Source: Opitutaceae bacterium (GTDB lineage Bacteria > Verrucomicrobiota > Verrucomicrobiia > Opitutales > Opitutaceae). Taken from it: a stretch of DNA of 64,000 nt. The number at the start of each line of letters is the position of its first letter. The stretch's first letter is position 1. The position numbers and the translations under genes were made by a program. This document shows, piece by piece, positions 33,689-42,791 of the stretch. The stretch covers positions 62,001-126,000 of the forward strand of contig JABTUS010000010.1 in the NCBI GenBank assembly GCA_015075305.1. The letters are read 5' to 3'. A model generated the notes under the pieces. The model had not been told where the DNA came from. It made no database searches and saw only the letters and a list, made by a program, of their open reading frames with translations.

Positions 33689-34750
33689 GTGGGAAACCTG
33701 AATGAATCAATTTCCGCAACGCATGCCCGTTTGAACTCCGACCTGCACGACACCTTGGGACGACCGCTCCGCGATCTGCGCATCTCGGTTACGGATCGGT
33801 GCAATTTTCGCTGTCCGTACTGCATGCCGCGCGAGGTGTTTGGTCCCGGTTACGCGTTTCTCAAGGATCCGCAGTTGATGACGCTCGATGAACTGGTGCG
33901 CATCACTCGCGCCTTTTTGAGACTGGGCGTGGAGAAGATCCGGCTGACGGGTGGCGAGCCGCTGCTGAGGCCGGACCTCGTGGATCTGATACGCATCCTG
34001 AAACAGGAGCTGAAGGTCCGCGATGTCGCGCTCACGACCAATGGCTGGCTGCTGGAGCAGCGGGCGCCCGCGCTGCGGGACGCGGGACTCGATCGCGTGA
34101 ATGTCTCCGTGGATTCGCTGAACCAGGAAACCGCGGGCCGCATGAACGGGCTGGGGTTCAGGGTGGACCGGGTTCTCCGCGGCGTCGATGCCGCCGTGGG
34201 CATGGGGCTGCACGTGAAAATCAACACCGTCGTGCAGCGCGGCATGAACGACACGGAAATCGAGGAGCTTGCCGCCTATTTCAGGGAGCGCGGCCTGACG
34301 CTTCGATTTATAGAATTCATGGATGTCGGAAACACCAACCACTGGCAGCACAAACAGGTGGTGCCCGCGGGGGAGATCGTGCAACGACTTGCAGCGCGGT
34401 GGCCGCTTGTGCCCGTCGGTCCGGCTTACCGGGGTGAGGTGGCGTCGCGCTACCGGTATCAGGATGGCAGGGCGGAGATCGGTCTCATCTCGTCGGTGAC
34501 CGAGCCGTTCTGCCGCGATTGTCACCGGGCACGCCTGTCAGCGGACGGGCGCCTGTTCACCTGCCTTTTTGCGGCACTGGGGTGGGATGTGCTTGGAGCG
34601 GTCAGGGCGGGAGCGAGCGACGAGGAGCTCGATCGTTTTGTCTCGCGGATCTGGGCGGGTCGCGTCGACCGCTACAGCGATGAAAGGGCGGAACTGCTGG
34701 CGGCGGGTGAAGTTCGGCCGAAGGCGGAGATGAGTTATCTGGGCGGGTGA
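33689..34750 (+). CDS. moaA: GTP 3',8-cyclase MoaA (radical SAM)
   Basis: A 353-residue radical-SAM enzyme, first step of molybdenum cofactor synthesis from GTP. CNFRCPYC (CX3CX2C, near residues 38-45) binds the SAM cluster; LTGGEPLLRPDL follows. The C-terminal cluster CRDCHRARLSADGRLFTC binds GTP, and the chain ends in the conserved Gly-Gly. The start is a GTG at 33689; no in-frame ATG lies before the SAM motif. Divergent from moeA. Confidence 0.95.
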   Translation: MGNLNESISATHARLNSDLHDTLGRPLRDLRISVTDRCNFRCPYCMPREVFGPGYAFLKDPQLMTLDELVRITRAFLRLGVEKIRLTGGEPLLRPDLVDLIRILKQELKVRDVALTTNGWLLEQRAPALRDAGLDRVNVSVDSLNQETAGRMNGLGFRVDRVLRGVDAAVGMGLHVKINTVVQRGMNDTEIEELAAYFRERGLTLRFIEFMDVGNTNHWQHKQVVPAGEIVQRLAARWPLVPVGPAYRGEVASRYRYQDGRAEIGLISSVTEPFCRDCHRARLSADGRLFTCLFAALGWDVLGAVRAGASDEELDRFVSRIWAGRVDRYSDERAELLAAGEVRPKAEMSYLGG

Positions 34751-34885
34751 GCTGCGAATCGTGGCCCCTGGGGGCGGGCCGTGCTGCAAGTGCACGTGAT
34801 CGCAAGGGCTTGTCGGGGGTAATAGTACGCATGCCTCCAAGGGGAAAATTGGCTGGCGACGTGGGGTCTCGCGGCGTTTTCTGAG

Positions 34886-35374
34886 GTGTTCGTGAGACCC
34901 TGTCCGGTCAAGTTTTTCGCCCTTTTCCTGGCCTTGGCATTTTCCGCTTTGGGCAACGCTTTCGCGCAATCTGCGGACGCGGCCGACAAGACTCCATCCT
35001 CGCTCATCACGGCGCCTGCATTGGTCGATTTTCAGCAGGCGGGATCAGCGCAGCCGTACCTGCCGGTTGGCAGCACCAAACTCAATGCCGCCGATTCCGC
35101 CCTGGCGATGGCTCAATGGAGCCGCGCGGTCGATGCCATGGCGGCATCAAATTCTCAATTCGCCGGAGCGTCTGCCGCATCGACTGTCTCGCGCACAACG
35201 GCAGCCAGCACCTGGTCTTCACCGAACCCGTCCTGGCAGGATTATTCCACGACCACATCGATCGAGGTTCCTGTCCCGGAACCTTCGACCTACGGCGCGA
35301 TCCTGCTGGGCGGCGCGTGTGCGTGGGTTGCAGTCCGGAATCGGCGGTCCCGCAAGCAACAGGCCCGCAAATAG
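34886..35374 (+). CDS. PEP-CTERM sorting-domain protein
   Basis: A 162-residue exported protein. A signal peptide (FFALFLALAFSALGNAFA, cut before QSADA) is followed by a Ser/Ala/Thr-rich spacer, then VPEPSTYGAILLGGACAWVAV, ending RNRRSRKQQARK. VPEPSTYG plus a membrane segment and basic tail is the PEP-CTERM sorting signal, cut by an exosortase. Starts with GTG. Cargo function unknown. Confidence 0.88.
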   Translation: MFVRPCPVKFFALFLALAFSALGNAFAQSADAADKTPSSLITAPALVDFQQAGSAQPYLPVGSTKLNAADSALAMAQWSRAVDAMAASNSQFAGASAASTVSRTTAASTWSSPNPSWQDYSTTTSIEVPVPEPSTYGAILLGGACAWVAVRNRRSRKQQARK

Positions 35375-35449
35375 GAATTCCAATTCGCCGTATCGGCATC
35401 GCTCCGCTTGACGTGCTTGCGGGGGTGGCGGACTCTGTCATCTTGCTCC

Positions 35450-36853
35450 ATGTCCTCGAATCCTGATTCCCTCCCGGTCACAGTTCTCACCGGTTTTCTT
35501 GGCGCCGGAAAAACCACGCTCCTCAATCGCATTCTGACGGAGCAGCATGGCAGGAAGCTGGCGGTGATTGAAAACGAATTTGGAGAGGTGGGCATCGACA
35601 ACCAGCTCGTCATTCAGAGCGACGAGGAAATCTTCGAGATGAACAACGGGTGCATCTGCTGCACCGTGCGCGGCGACCTCATCCGCATACTGGGGCGGTT
35701 GATGAAACGAAAGGACAGGCTGGATGGAGTCCTGATTGAAACCACGGGACTCGCGGATCCGGGACCGGTGGCCCAGACGTTTTTCACCGATGACGAGATG
35801 CGTTCACGCTTCAGGCTCGATGCCATCGTCACCGTGGTCGATGCCAAGCACGTCGTTCAGCACATCGACACCTCACCCGAGGTCAAAAAGCAGATCGCGT
35901 TCGCCGATGTGCTTGTCCTGAACAAGACGGATCTCGTGTCGCCCGTCGAACTCGACGAGCTGGAGTCACGCATCAGAAGGATGAATTCGGCGGCAAAGGT
36001 GCATCGCGCGCAGAACGCGAACGTCCCGCTTTCAGCAGTGCTCGACGTCGGCGGCTTCAACCTTTCGCGCGCAACCGAGGTGGATCCGGGCTTTCTCGAG
36101 ACCGAACATCCGTTTGAATGGGCGGGAGTCTATGCGCTGCCACAGGGAAACCACCTCCTGGAAATCGGCCGCTGCGCGCATGATCACGGCGGCCATGGGC
36201 ATGATCATGAGGACGGTCATCATCACCATCATCATGGCAATGACAACGAGATGGACCTCGTGGTGCTTCCCGTGAAGTCGATGGAGAAACCGGACATCGC
36301 GCCTGCGATTGAAGCGGCGGCGCTCCTTTTCTCCGACTGGGAGAACAAGGTGGCGGATGGCGACACGATCAAGCCAGGCGGCACGTTGCAGCGGCTTCAA
36401 TTGAGGGAGGGCTCCGGCAATTTCCACCTCAGGATCGATCAGCCTGGATACTATGCCGTGTTCGAGCAGAACGGTCATGCGCCGCTGCACATTGCGGTGA
36501 TGGGACAGCATGCGCGTCCAGGCTGGCAGCAGGACTTTGAGGCGCACCATTCGCACGATGACGACGTTTCAAGCGTCGGCATGAGTGTGCCTGGGGATCT
36601 TGATGGCAACCGTCTGAACACGTGGATCAGCGAGCTGCTGAGGACCAAGGGTGGCGACATCTATCGCATGAAAGGCGTGCTCAGTGTGAGGGGAAGCAAC
36701 AAGCGGCTTGTTTTTCAGGGGGTGCACATGTTGTTTGACGCCAAGTTCGATCGGGAATGGGGAACGACTCCACGCACCAACACGCTGGTGTTCATCGGCA
36801 AGAATCTCGACCGGCAGTCGCTGACCGAGGCGTTCAAGGCCTGCCTTGTATGA
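35450..36853 (+). CDS. CobW/COG0523 GTP-dependent metal chaperone
   Basis: A 467-residue protein. Walker A GFLGAGKTT (15-23), the metal-binding CICC (68-71) and the NKTDLV guanine motif define the G3E/COG0523 GTPases. A His/Asp-rich loop (HDHGGHGHDHEDGHHHHHH, about 244-262) may hold zinc or nickel. A CobW C-terminal domain follows, interrupted by another His-containing segment. These proteins load zinc or other metals into client enzymes. The ATG at 35450 gives the normal start MSSNPDSLPVTVLTGF. Confidence 0.92.
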   Translation: MSSNPDSLPVTVLTGFLGAGKTTLLNRILTEQHGRKLAVIENEFGEVGIDNQLVIQSDEEIFEMNNGCICCTVRGDLIRILGRLMKRKDRLDGVLIETTGLADPGPVAQTFFTDDEMRSRFRLDAIVTVVDAKHVVQHIDTSPEVKKQIAFADVLVLNKTDLVSPVELDELESRIRRMNSAAKVHRAQNANVPLSAVLDVGGFNLSRATEVDPGFLETEHPFEWAGVYALPQGNHLLEIGRCAHDHGGHGHDHEDGHHHHHHGNDNEMDLVVLPVKSMEKPDIAPAIEAAALLFSDWENKVADGDTIKPGGTLQRLQLREGSGNFHLRIDQPGYYAVFEQNGHAPLHIAVMGQHARPGWQQDFEAHHSHDDDVSSVGMSVPGDLDGNRLNTWISELLRTKGGDIYRMKGVLSVRGSNKRLVFQGVHMLFDAKFDREWGTTPRTNTLVFIGKNLDRQSLTEAFKACLV

Positions 36854-36883
36854 GGCGGATTCCGGGGCTCGGGGCGCGCGGGA

Positions 36884-38536
36884 TTATTTGTGGCGTCCGT
36901 GGCGAAAGATGTCCCAGACGACGTAGAGTCCGAGCACGGCTGAGAGCAGGTATCCGATCATGCCGAGCGCCGGGTAACCAAAAAGTGTGGGTGTGGCCCG
37001 GGTGGTGATGATCAGTGAGGAGCCGACGATCAGTGAGCCGATGATGACGCCGAGCGTGATGCGATTGGCCGCGGTTTTGACCGCATCGTCCACCTCCTCG
37101 AGTCCTTGGTGTTGAAACTTGATGGTCAGGTCGTCGCGCTCGAGCCGCCGGATGATGCGTCTGAGTTCACCGGGCAGCTCCTTGAAGCCCATGAATGACG
37201 AGCGGACCATGTTGCGCGCATCCCGCCAGAGCGCGCGCGGGCGCATGCGATTGATCTGGAGTTCGCGCAGGACCGGACGTGCATGAAGCCGCAGATCGAA
37301 GGATGGGTCGAGCCGCCGCCCCACCTCTTCAATGGAGAGCACGGCCTTCGCCATGAGCGAGTAGTCGCGCGAGATGTTGATTCCGTTGCGGCCGAGGATG
37401 TGAATCAGCTTGAGCAGCGCGCGCCCCGTCTGCTCGCGTCCTATCTGGAGATTGAAATCCTCGCGCAGGGCCAGCGTGACGTCGCGCTCCATCGCGCGCA
37501 GGTCAAGTCCGCCGGACGGTGAACCGAGCTCTCCAGCGATTTCGACGATGCGTTCGGCGTCCTGCTCGACGGCGGCGATGAGAAGATCGGCAAGCGCGAG
37601 GCGCAGGCGGTGGGTCAGATTGCCGGCGAGCCCCCAGTCGAGCAGGCAGAGGCGTCCGTCGGGGGGCACCAGCACATTTCCAGCATGCGGGTCCGCATGG
37701 AAGAAGCCGGCGATCAGGACCTGGTGCAGAAGGGACTCCGCGCCACGCGCGGCGAGCATTCGCCGCTCCGCCTGGGGGATGGTCTCGTCGTCGATCCGCC
37801 GTCCCACGATGCGCTCGGTGACGAGCAGCCGCTCAGAACAGTATTCTCCCATGACCGCGGGGGCATAGACGCGGTCTGGATGAGGATTGATCGCGTTGAA
37901 ATACTGCTGGTTGCGGGCCTCGTTGAGGAAGTTGAGCTCGCGCAGCACGCCCTCGCGCAGCTCGGCGACAATCGACGGCAGATTGAAAGGCGCCAGCCGC
38001 CGGATTCTGTTGTGGGCCTGGTTGGCGAGCCAGGCGAGAAGATCGAAATCCGCCAGGACCGGCTTTTCGAGATTGGGCCGTTGGATCTTGACGGCGACCT
38101 CGCGGCCGTCGCGGAGGCGGGCAAAGTGCACCTGGGCAAGCGAGGCTGCGGCGACGGGCGTTTCGTTGAATTCGCTGAAAATTTCTTCAGGTTCGCATTC
38201 GAGTTCCTCCACCAACACCGCTCGCATATCAGCGAATGGCACGCTCTGAACTGAGCTCTGCAGTTTGCGCAGCTCCAGAACGAGTGGATGCGGCAGGAGG
38301 TCGGGCCGCATGCTGAGCAACTGCCCAGCCTTTATGAACGTTGGGCCCAGCTCCTCGGCGGCGAGTCGGATGCGCTCATAGGAGGAGCGCGGCGTTGTGG
38401 TCTGCGGGACAAAGCGTGCCCAGACGCCGGTCGGCAGCTCGATTTGATTGAGAAGGTCCGCAAATCCGTGGCGGGCGAGAACCGTGAAGATTTCCTTGGC
38501 CCGGACCGCGTTGCTGAAAAGATCGAATGGCTTCAC
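36884..38536 (-). CDS. ubiB: UbiB/AarF-like ABC1-family kinase
   Basis: A 550-residue ABC1/ADCK-type atypical kinase. Seen are the KxGQ motif in PTFIKAGQLLSMRPDLLP, the Ala-rich loop AAASLAQVHFA, the lysine strand EVAVKIQRP, the catalytic FHADPHAGNVL and DWGLAGNL. The last 60 residues contain two membrane helices (ITLGVIIGSLIVGSSLII and LGMIGYLLSAVLGLYVV). Bacterial UbiB supports quinone synthesis; in a quinone-dependent nitrate respirer that fits, although many relatives exist. Its ATG overlaps the upstream gene stop (ATGA). Confidence 0.93.
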   Translation of the reverse strand: MKPFDLFSNAVRAKEIFTVLARHGFADLLNQIELPTGVWARFVPQTTTPRSSYERIRLAAEELGPTFIKAGQLLSMRPDLLPHPLVLELRKLQSSVQSVPFADMRAVLVEELECEPEEIFSEFNETPVAAASLAQVHFARLRDGREVAVKIQRPNLEKPVLADFDLLAWLANQAHNRIRRLAPFNLPSIVAELREGVLRELNFLNEARNQQYFNAINPHPDRVYAPAVMGEYCSERLLVTERIVGRRIDDETIPQAERRMLAARGAESLLHQVLIAGFFHADPHAGNVLVPPDGRLCLLDWGLAGNLTHRLRLALADLLIAAVEQDAERIVEIAGELGSPSGGLDLRAMERDVTLALREDFNLQIGREQTGRALLKLIHILGRNGINISRDYSLMAKAVLSIEEVGRRLDPSFDLRLHARPVLRELQINRMRPRALWRDARNMVRSSFMGFKELPGELRRIIRRLERDDLTIKFQHQGLEEVDDAVKTAANRITLGVIIGSLIVGSSLIITTRATPTLFGYPALGMIGYLLSAVLGLYVVWDIFRHGRHK

Positions 38537-38853
38537 GGTTCGCCGGCACGCGTCGGCGCTGGCGCGAGGCGGTTTTCGAGGACGAGGACGCGATTCTCCA
38601 GGGCCGCCAGCCGGGCTGCGGTATCCGCCTCGCTGCGATCGAGCACAGCCTTGAGCCTTGTGCCCAGTGTCTGTGTGAGTTCATCGAACTCCCGCCGACC
38701 CTGTTCGGCTATCTTCTCCGCCATGATGCGTGCGTCGCTGGTGGAGAGTTTGCCCTGTCGCACAAAGTCGTCGAGTGCCGCTTCGGCTTTTTCCTTGGTG
38801 ATGATCGCAGCGCCTACGCCTGCGAGCAGGGTTTTCTTGATGACGTCGATCAT
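38533..38853 (-). CDS. Phasin-like/coiled-coil hypothetical protein
   Basis: A 106-residue, highly helical protein. MIDVIKKTLLAGVGAAIITK is followed by KAEAALDDFVRQGKLSTSDA, EIAEQGRREFDELTQTL-type heptads and a short Ala/Leu coil (RLAALENRVLVLENRL). Such small proteins commonly sit in front of ubiB genes in several phyla. The ATG at 38853 gives the usual family start; a longer in-frame start overlaps the LysR gene. Its TGA overlaps the ubiB ATG. Confidence 0.75.
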   Translation of the reverse strand: MIDVIKKTLLAGVGAAIITKEKAEAALDDFVRQGKLSTSDARIMAEKIAEQGRREFDELTQTLGTRLKAVLDRSEADTAARLAALENRVLVLENRLAPAPTRAGEP

Positions 38854-38933
38854 GAGTACACCGTGATTGACGATGAGGATTTGGGCAACGGGAAAGCCAA
38901 GGTGATTCGCCGGCGCTTCGGGTGCTGGACTGT

Positions 38934-39821
38934 TCAAGCTTGTTTCAGAAGAGATTCCTTCAGCACTCCGAGAAACTGTTCCGCGCCGCGGCTTTGATAG
39001 CGCTGGAGGTGCCGGATCAGGGCCACTTCACGCTCGGGCTCGCGACCGCTCAGGCGCTTGTAGACGAGCGCGGCATTATCTTCCCTTGAGCGGCACACTT
39101 TAGGCAGGATCGAGATGCCCAGACCGGTCGCAACAAGCGTTTTCACCGTTGAGATCTGTGCGCAGCGATGCCCGATCCTGGGTTCAAAGTCGTGGTCGCC
39201 ACAAAAGCGCTGAATTTGCATGGCCACGCTGCTCGATTCTCCCAGAAGGACGAAAGTCTGATCCGCGAGGTCCTTCGCAGTCACGGTTGCCTGTGATGCC
39301 AGCGGATGGTCCCGCCCGATGACCAGCAGCAGGGGTTCGGTGAAAACTGGTTCAATCGAAAGCCGCGAATCTTTCACCGGCTGCGAAACGAGTGCCAGAT
39401 CAAGCTCACCCTCAAGAACGGATCTCACCAGTTGATTGCGAAAGTTTTCGCGTGTGTGGATGACGAGGTGAGGAAATTTTTGGCGGCACTCGTCAATTAA
39501 TTGCGGAAACAGGTACGGAACGACTGTAGGGATGCCTCCAACAAAAATGTGTCGCTCGAGATCTGGTGTGTCGCTGAGTTCCCGTGTGGCGTCGTCGAGT
39601 TCAAGAAGCACCCGTTTGGCGCGAGCCAGAAATGCGATCCCTGCCTCAGTCGGCACCGCTTTTCGCCCAAGACGATGGAAAAGTTTGTGACCTAACTCCT
39701 TTTCCAAGTTGATGATCTGTTGGCTTAGTGAGGGCTGTGTAACATGCGCACGCTCCGCTGCCCGGGTAAAGTTTCCCGTCTCGGCTACAGCTAGCAGATA
39801 ACGCAGTTGATGAAGTTCCAT
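38934..39821 (-). CDS. LysR-family regulator, OxyR-like
   Basis: A 295-residue LysR regulator. The winged helix (1-62: ELHQLRYLLAVAETGNFTRA, TQPSLSQQI) is followed by a substrate-binding domain. It resembles the OxyR/hydrogen-peroxide-regulator group, with FVLLGESSSVAMQIQRFCGD and IGHRCAQISTVKTLVATGLG. Two cysteines occupy nearby positions, but the pattern is not exactly that of E. coli OxyR, so peroxide sensing is unproven. Divergent from the small membrane protein at 39914. Confidence 0.88.
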   Translation of the reverse strand: MELHQLRYLLAVAETGNFTRAAERAHVTQPSLSQQIINLEKELGHKLFHRLGRKAVPTEAGIAFLARAKRVLLELDDATRELSDTPDLERHIFVGGIPTVVPYLFPQLIDECRQKFPHLVIHTRENFRNQLVRSVLEGELDLALVSQPVKDSRLSIEPVFTEPLLLVIGRDHPLASQATVTAKDLADQTFVLLGESSSVAMQIQRFCGDHDFEPRIGHRCAQISTVKTLVATGLGISILPKVCRSREDNAALVYKRLSGREPEREVALIRHLQRYQSRGAEQFLGVLKESLLKQA

Positions 39822-39846
39822 AGGAATATCCTATCATTAGGATAGA
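39821..39846. promoter_or_regulatory. Nested palindromes in front of the LysR gene
   Basis: TAGGA-ATA-TCCTA (39821-39833), ATCCTA-TCAT-TAGGAT (39828-39843) and CTATC-ATTAG-GATAG (from 39831) interlock. T-N11-A spacing is present, as for LysR operators. The site touches the LysR start codon, so autoregulation and control of the divergent small gene are plausible. Confidence 0.6.
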
Positions 39847-39913
39847 AAACAATAATTTCAACAACTACCGAGATGCGCGTATTATTGGGGCGTACCTGGC
39901 AACGGGTACCTTA

Positions 39914-40123
39914 ATGCTAATCAGAAAACTAACCATGAAACCTACACGTCTTACCGTCGGACTCGTTGGGCTCCTTTTCGGCACATTGCTTGTGTCGGCA
40001 GGCTCGATGAGAATCGATCCGGCAAACGTAACCACGATCTTCGGTTTCATCAGCGCCGGCGCCGCTCTCGCATTTGCGATCGGTGATTATGGCCTGATGA
40101 CACGCGGGATACATCACAAGTAA
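39914..40123 (+). CDS. Small two-helix membrane protein
   Basis: A 69-residue protein; a shorter form would start at 39935. Two hydrophobic helices are seen: TVGLVGLLFGTLLVSAGSM (14-32) and TTIFGFISAGAALAFAIGDY (40-59). No known family. It is followed 36 bp later by a strong terminator and lies opposite the LysR gene, so it could be its target. Confidence 0.65.
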   Translation: MLIRKLTMKPTRLTVGLVGLLFGTLLVSAGSMRIDPANVTTIFGFISAGAALAFAIGDYGLMTRGIHHK

Positions 40124-40158
40124 ACCACGAAGATCGTCTTTGTTGGTTATCTCAATTT

Positions 40159-40190
40159 GAGGCCCGGAGCAATCCGGGCCTCTTTATTTT
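40159..40190 (+). terminator. Rho-independent terminator after the small membrane gene
   Basis: GAGGCCCGGA-GCAA-TCCGGGCCTC forms a perfect 10-bp stem followed by TTTATTTT. Confidence 0.9.
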
Positions 40191-40362
40191 GGCGACCTCA
40201 GACACGCCGGTTCGATTGAAAATCTCCATGAAACACAACGCTTGTCACCCACGGGTCGCGCCGGGTCCGGCATGTGGAATGACCCGCAAGGGCATCGAGG
40301 CTCTCAAAGCTGGCGACACCTATTTTTCAGAAGATCTCTCCCAAAGGCAGATCCGTTTTCTG

Positions 40363-40400
40363 AAAAAAATAAGGGGATTGGCAGCGCATTCGCTGCCAAT
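40363..40400 (-). terminator. Terminator for the hpf-like gene
   Basis: ATTGGCAGCG-CATT-CGCTGCCAAT (40377-40400) is a perfect 10-bp stem. On the minus strand it is followed by CCCCTTATTTTTTTC, 5 bp beyond the hpf stop. Confidence 0.75.
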
Positions 40401-40405
40401 GGGCC

Positions 40406-40786
40406 TTACTCCACCGCGTCGGAAGCGGCCTCGTGTCGGCGTATGTCGTCGGTTGACCGGCGGCTGGTCAGGTCGGTGCTCCGCTTGCGCAACTGGCGGT
40501 CCAGTTTGTCGATGAGCTGGTCGATCGCATTGTAGGCGTCGTCGCTGTCAGCCGACACGTGGCGATCAGTGCCGCCGATCTCGATGTGGCCTTTTGCCTC
40601 GAAGCGCGTGTGGCCATCGGCCCGGTGAGGCGCCACGTCGATGCGGACGCGCACGATGCGCGGTTCATGGCGAAGGAGCCGTTCAGCCTTGGTGGTGATC
40701 GTCGACTTCATGGCCTCGGTCAGTTCGAGGTGAATGCCGCGAATGATTAACTTTCCGTCGAGATTAAGCGCATGATCAGACTTCAT
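40406..40786 (-). CDS. hpf: Ribosome hibernation factor (short HPF/RaiA type)
   Basis: A 126-residue protein of the short HPF/YfiA class: IIRGIHLELTEAMKSTITTKAERL, then EPRIVRVRIDVAPHRADGHT and HIEIGGTDRHVSADSDDAYN, AIDQLIDKLDRQLRK. It binds the 30S A/P sites to make inactive ribosomes during stress. The C-terminal dimerisation domain of long HPF is absent. The ATG at 40786 is preferred to a GTG six codons upstream. Confidence 0.9.
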   Translation of the reverse strand: MKSDHALNLDGKLIIRGIHLELTEAMKSTITTKAERLLRHEPRIVRVRIDVAPHRADGHTRFEAKGHIEIGGTDRHVSADSDDAYNAIDQLIDKLDRQLRKRSTDLTSRRSTDDIRRHEAASDAVE

Positions 40787-40963
40787 GATTTTGGGCGACT
40801 CCACCTTACGATCATCATCTCCCCTAGGGCAACCTCGGATGACGTGGCATGAGAAAGTTTCGTCCTTTGAAGCTGTTGCGACGATCGCTTCGTGGGGTGC
40901 CGGATTTTCCGTGCGACGCTCCGGCGCTGGCCCGCGAATGGGGAGAAAATGCGCGTTGCCCGG

Positions 40964-42751
40964 CTATCGGGAATTTGCAGAAGCCGGTGGCGACACCGGG
41001 GGCAGGGCGGCTTGGAGTGTTTGAAACCGCTGACGCTTTGCGGGGTCGGTCGTCACGCGCAGGCCGATTCCGGCAAGCACTGCGGCGTCTTCGAGATAGC
41101 CGTACTGCTGCTTCAAGAGGGCAGCCTGGTAGATCCAGTCCGGGCGTTTCAGGAAGTGGCGCACGCCTTCATCCACCACGGCGAGATTCGCCGCGGTGGG
41201 TGGCGTATCCGATTCTGCCCAGACTGTGGCTATCATTTCGTACACTTCCGGCAGAGCAGGGGGTTGCCCGCGGGCGACGAAGAGGGGTTCGAGAATATCA
41301 CTGACCTGGGTCGTGCTCAGCCGCTGGCGGGCGCCCAACGGGTGTTTCATGGCCTCATTGTAACGCAGTTGGGCCAGTTCAAGATAGGCGCGGGGGCGGT
41401 TCACCTTCTCCCTGGCGGCGGCTTCGAGGAACTTTCGTGCGCGCGCCGTTTCGCCTTCGGAGTATTCAAACATGCCCAGCGAGGCGAGCAGTTGAGGGTC
41501 CCGCGATCCGCGGATGTAGGGCGCGATCAACGCCATCCGCGCCGCAGCCTTGTTGCCCGCCATGCGAAGCGCCTCGCCCTTGATGCGGCCGACCTCCGCA
41601 TCGGTGGCATCGCGAAACACCGGCTTCGGTGGAGGCTCCAGCTTTGTCCCCTTTTTTGCCTGGAACACCACCGCCTTGTAGGCGGTGAAGTCAACGTAGC
41701 CACGGATCTGCAGGAGCATCTGCTTGTAGGTCATGCCAAAGCATTCCTTGAACAGATCCTCGGAGGGCGGGCGGCCGCCAAGCCGTGAAAGAAACGTGAG
41801 CAGTCCCTTCTGATATTTTCCCTGGTTGCCGTAGAGGCACAGGTGGACGAACGCATAGGACTGCTTGGCCCAGAGGCTCCCGAGCGGCCTGCGCGCGGTC
41901 GGCGAGTCCCGGTCGACGCTGAACATCTCCTGCAGCGGCATCAGCGCACGGCGGTGGAGAGCCCGGTTGAAATCGCGATCCTCGATGGAGCCGTCGATCG
42001 ATACTTCGTTGGGATCTTCGACTTTGCCGATGACGATGCGGGTGGGGGAAAACTCCATTCGCATGAAAATCTGCGACAGCCCTTCCTCCATCCACGCAGG
42101 CAGCCGGGGCTGTGACTGCGCCAGGACAAAGCGGATGTATTCGCGATAAAGCTGCCGGTAATGATCGACCACGAAATTCGGCATGCCGCGGAAGATCGTG
42201 GCGTCTGCGCCTTCGGACCCAGGATCGGACGCGGCGGATTGCGCGGCCATGGCGTCCAGACTCTCCGGGGTGACGAGATTCAAGGTGGTGGTCTGCAGAT
42301 CGATGACGATCGCGGACATCTCTCCATCGCGCAGGTTCAGGCTGATCGAACCCGTGTCTGGACTCAGTTCAATGCGCGGGATGAAGGGATCGAACTTGTT
42401 GCCCCTGCCCACGAGTATCAGCGAGGTGGGAACAGCCGAGGCGATGTCCGCCGCCGGCCAGGCGAGGACCAGCGCCTGATGAAACCGCTGGAAATCCTCG
42501 ACGAGCCGTTGGGTCGATCGGTTCGAGCTGTTTGAAAGAACTTCGAAGCCCTCAATGCGGGCGTAACGCCAGGCTTCAGGCTCGGGGAGGATGGGCGAAT
42601 CCTGAACTGTAAATGTCGGCAGTTCGATCGCGGAATCCTGTCCTCCGGCGGCGGCGGTGGATCCGGGGACTGAGGCTTGGGCCCAAAGACCGAGGCTCAT
42701 CGCGCTCAGGCCGCACGCCCCGAGGAACATCCGGAATATTCGGTGAGTCAT
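40964..42751 (-). CDS. Exported TPR protein with a degenerate peptidase-MA-like domain
   Basis: A 595-residue protein with a signal peptide (MTHRIFRMFLGACGLSAMSL, cut near AQASV). The middle has FVVDHYRQLYREYIRFVLAQ and PRLPAWMEEGLSQIFMRMEF, which matches the shape of peptidase MA-like gluzincins, but the expected HExxH is not there. The C-terminal third has tetratricopeptide-like repeats (LLASLGMFEYSEGETARARK and following). Likely a structural or scaffold role; no substrate known. The start is chosen for the signal peptide. Confidence 0.72.
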   Translation of the reverse strand: MTHRIFRMFLGACGLSAMSLGLWAQASVPGSTAAAGGQDSAIELPTFTVQDSPILPEPEAWRYARIEGFEVLSNSSNRSTQRLVEDFQRFHQALVLAWPAADIASAVPTSLILVGRGNKFDPFIPRIELSPDTGSISLNLRDGEMSAIVIDLQTTTLNLVTPESLDAMAAQSAASDPGSEGADATIFRGMPNFVVDHYRQLYREYIRFVLAQSQPRLPAWMEEGLSQIFMRMEFSPTRIVIGKVEDPNEVSIDGSIEDRDFNRALHRRALMPLQEMFSVDRDSPTARRPLGSLWAKQSYAFVHLCLYGNQGKYQKGLLTFLSRLGGRPPSEDLFKECFGMTYKQMLLQIRGYVDFTAYKAVVFQAKKGTKLEPPPKPVFRDATDAEVGRIKGEALRMAGNKAAARMALIAPYIRGSRDPQLLASLGMFEYSEGETARARKFLEAAAREKVNRPRAYLELAQLRYNEAMKHPLGARQRLSTTQVSDILEPLFVARGQPPALPEVYEMIATVWAESDTPPTAANLAVVDEGVRHFLKRPDWIYQAALLKQQYGYLEDAAVLAGIGLRVTTDPAKRQRFQTLQAALPPVSPPASANSR

Positions 42752-42791
42752 GATTGATGAGGCCGTGGGGAGGAAAGGCATGAGGAGGGCT

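Noticed and set aside
40189-40515. Plus-strand frame between the two terminators
   Set aside because: Runs through the hpf terminator and into the hpf gene in antisense; no domain.
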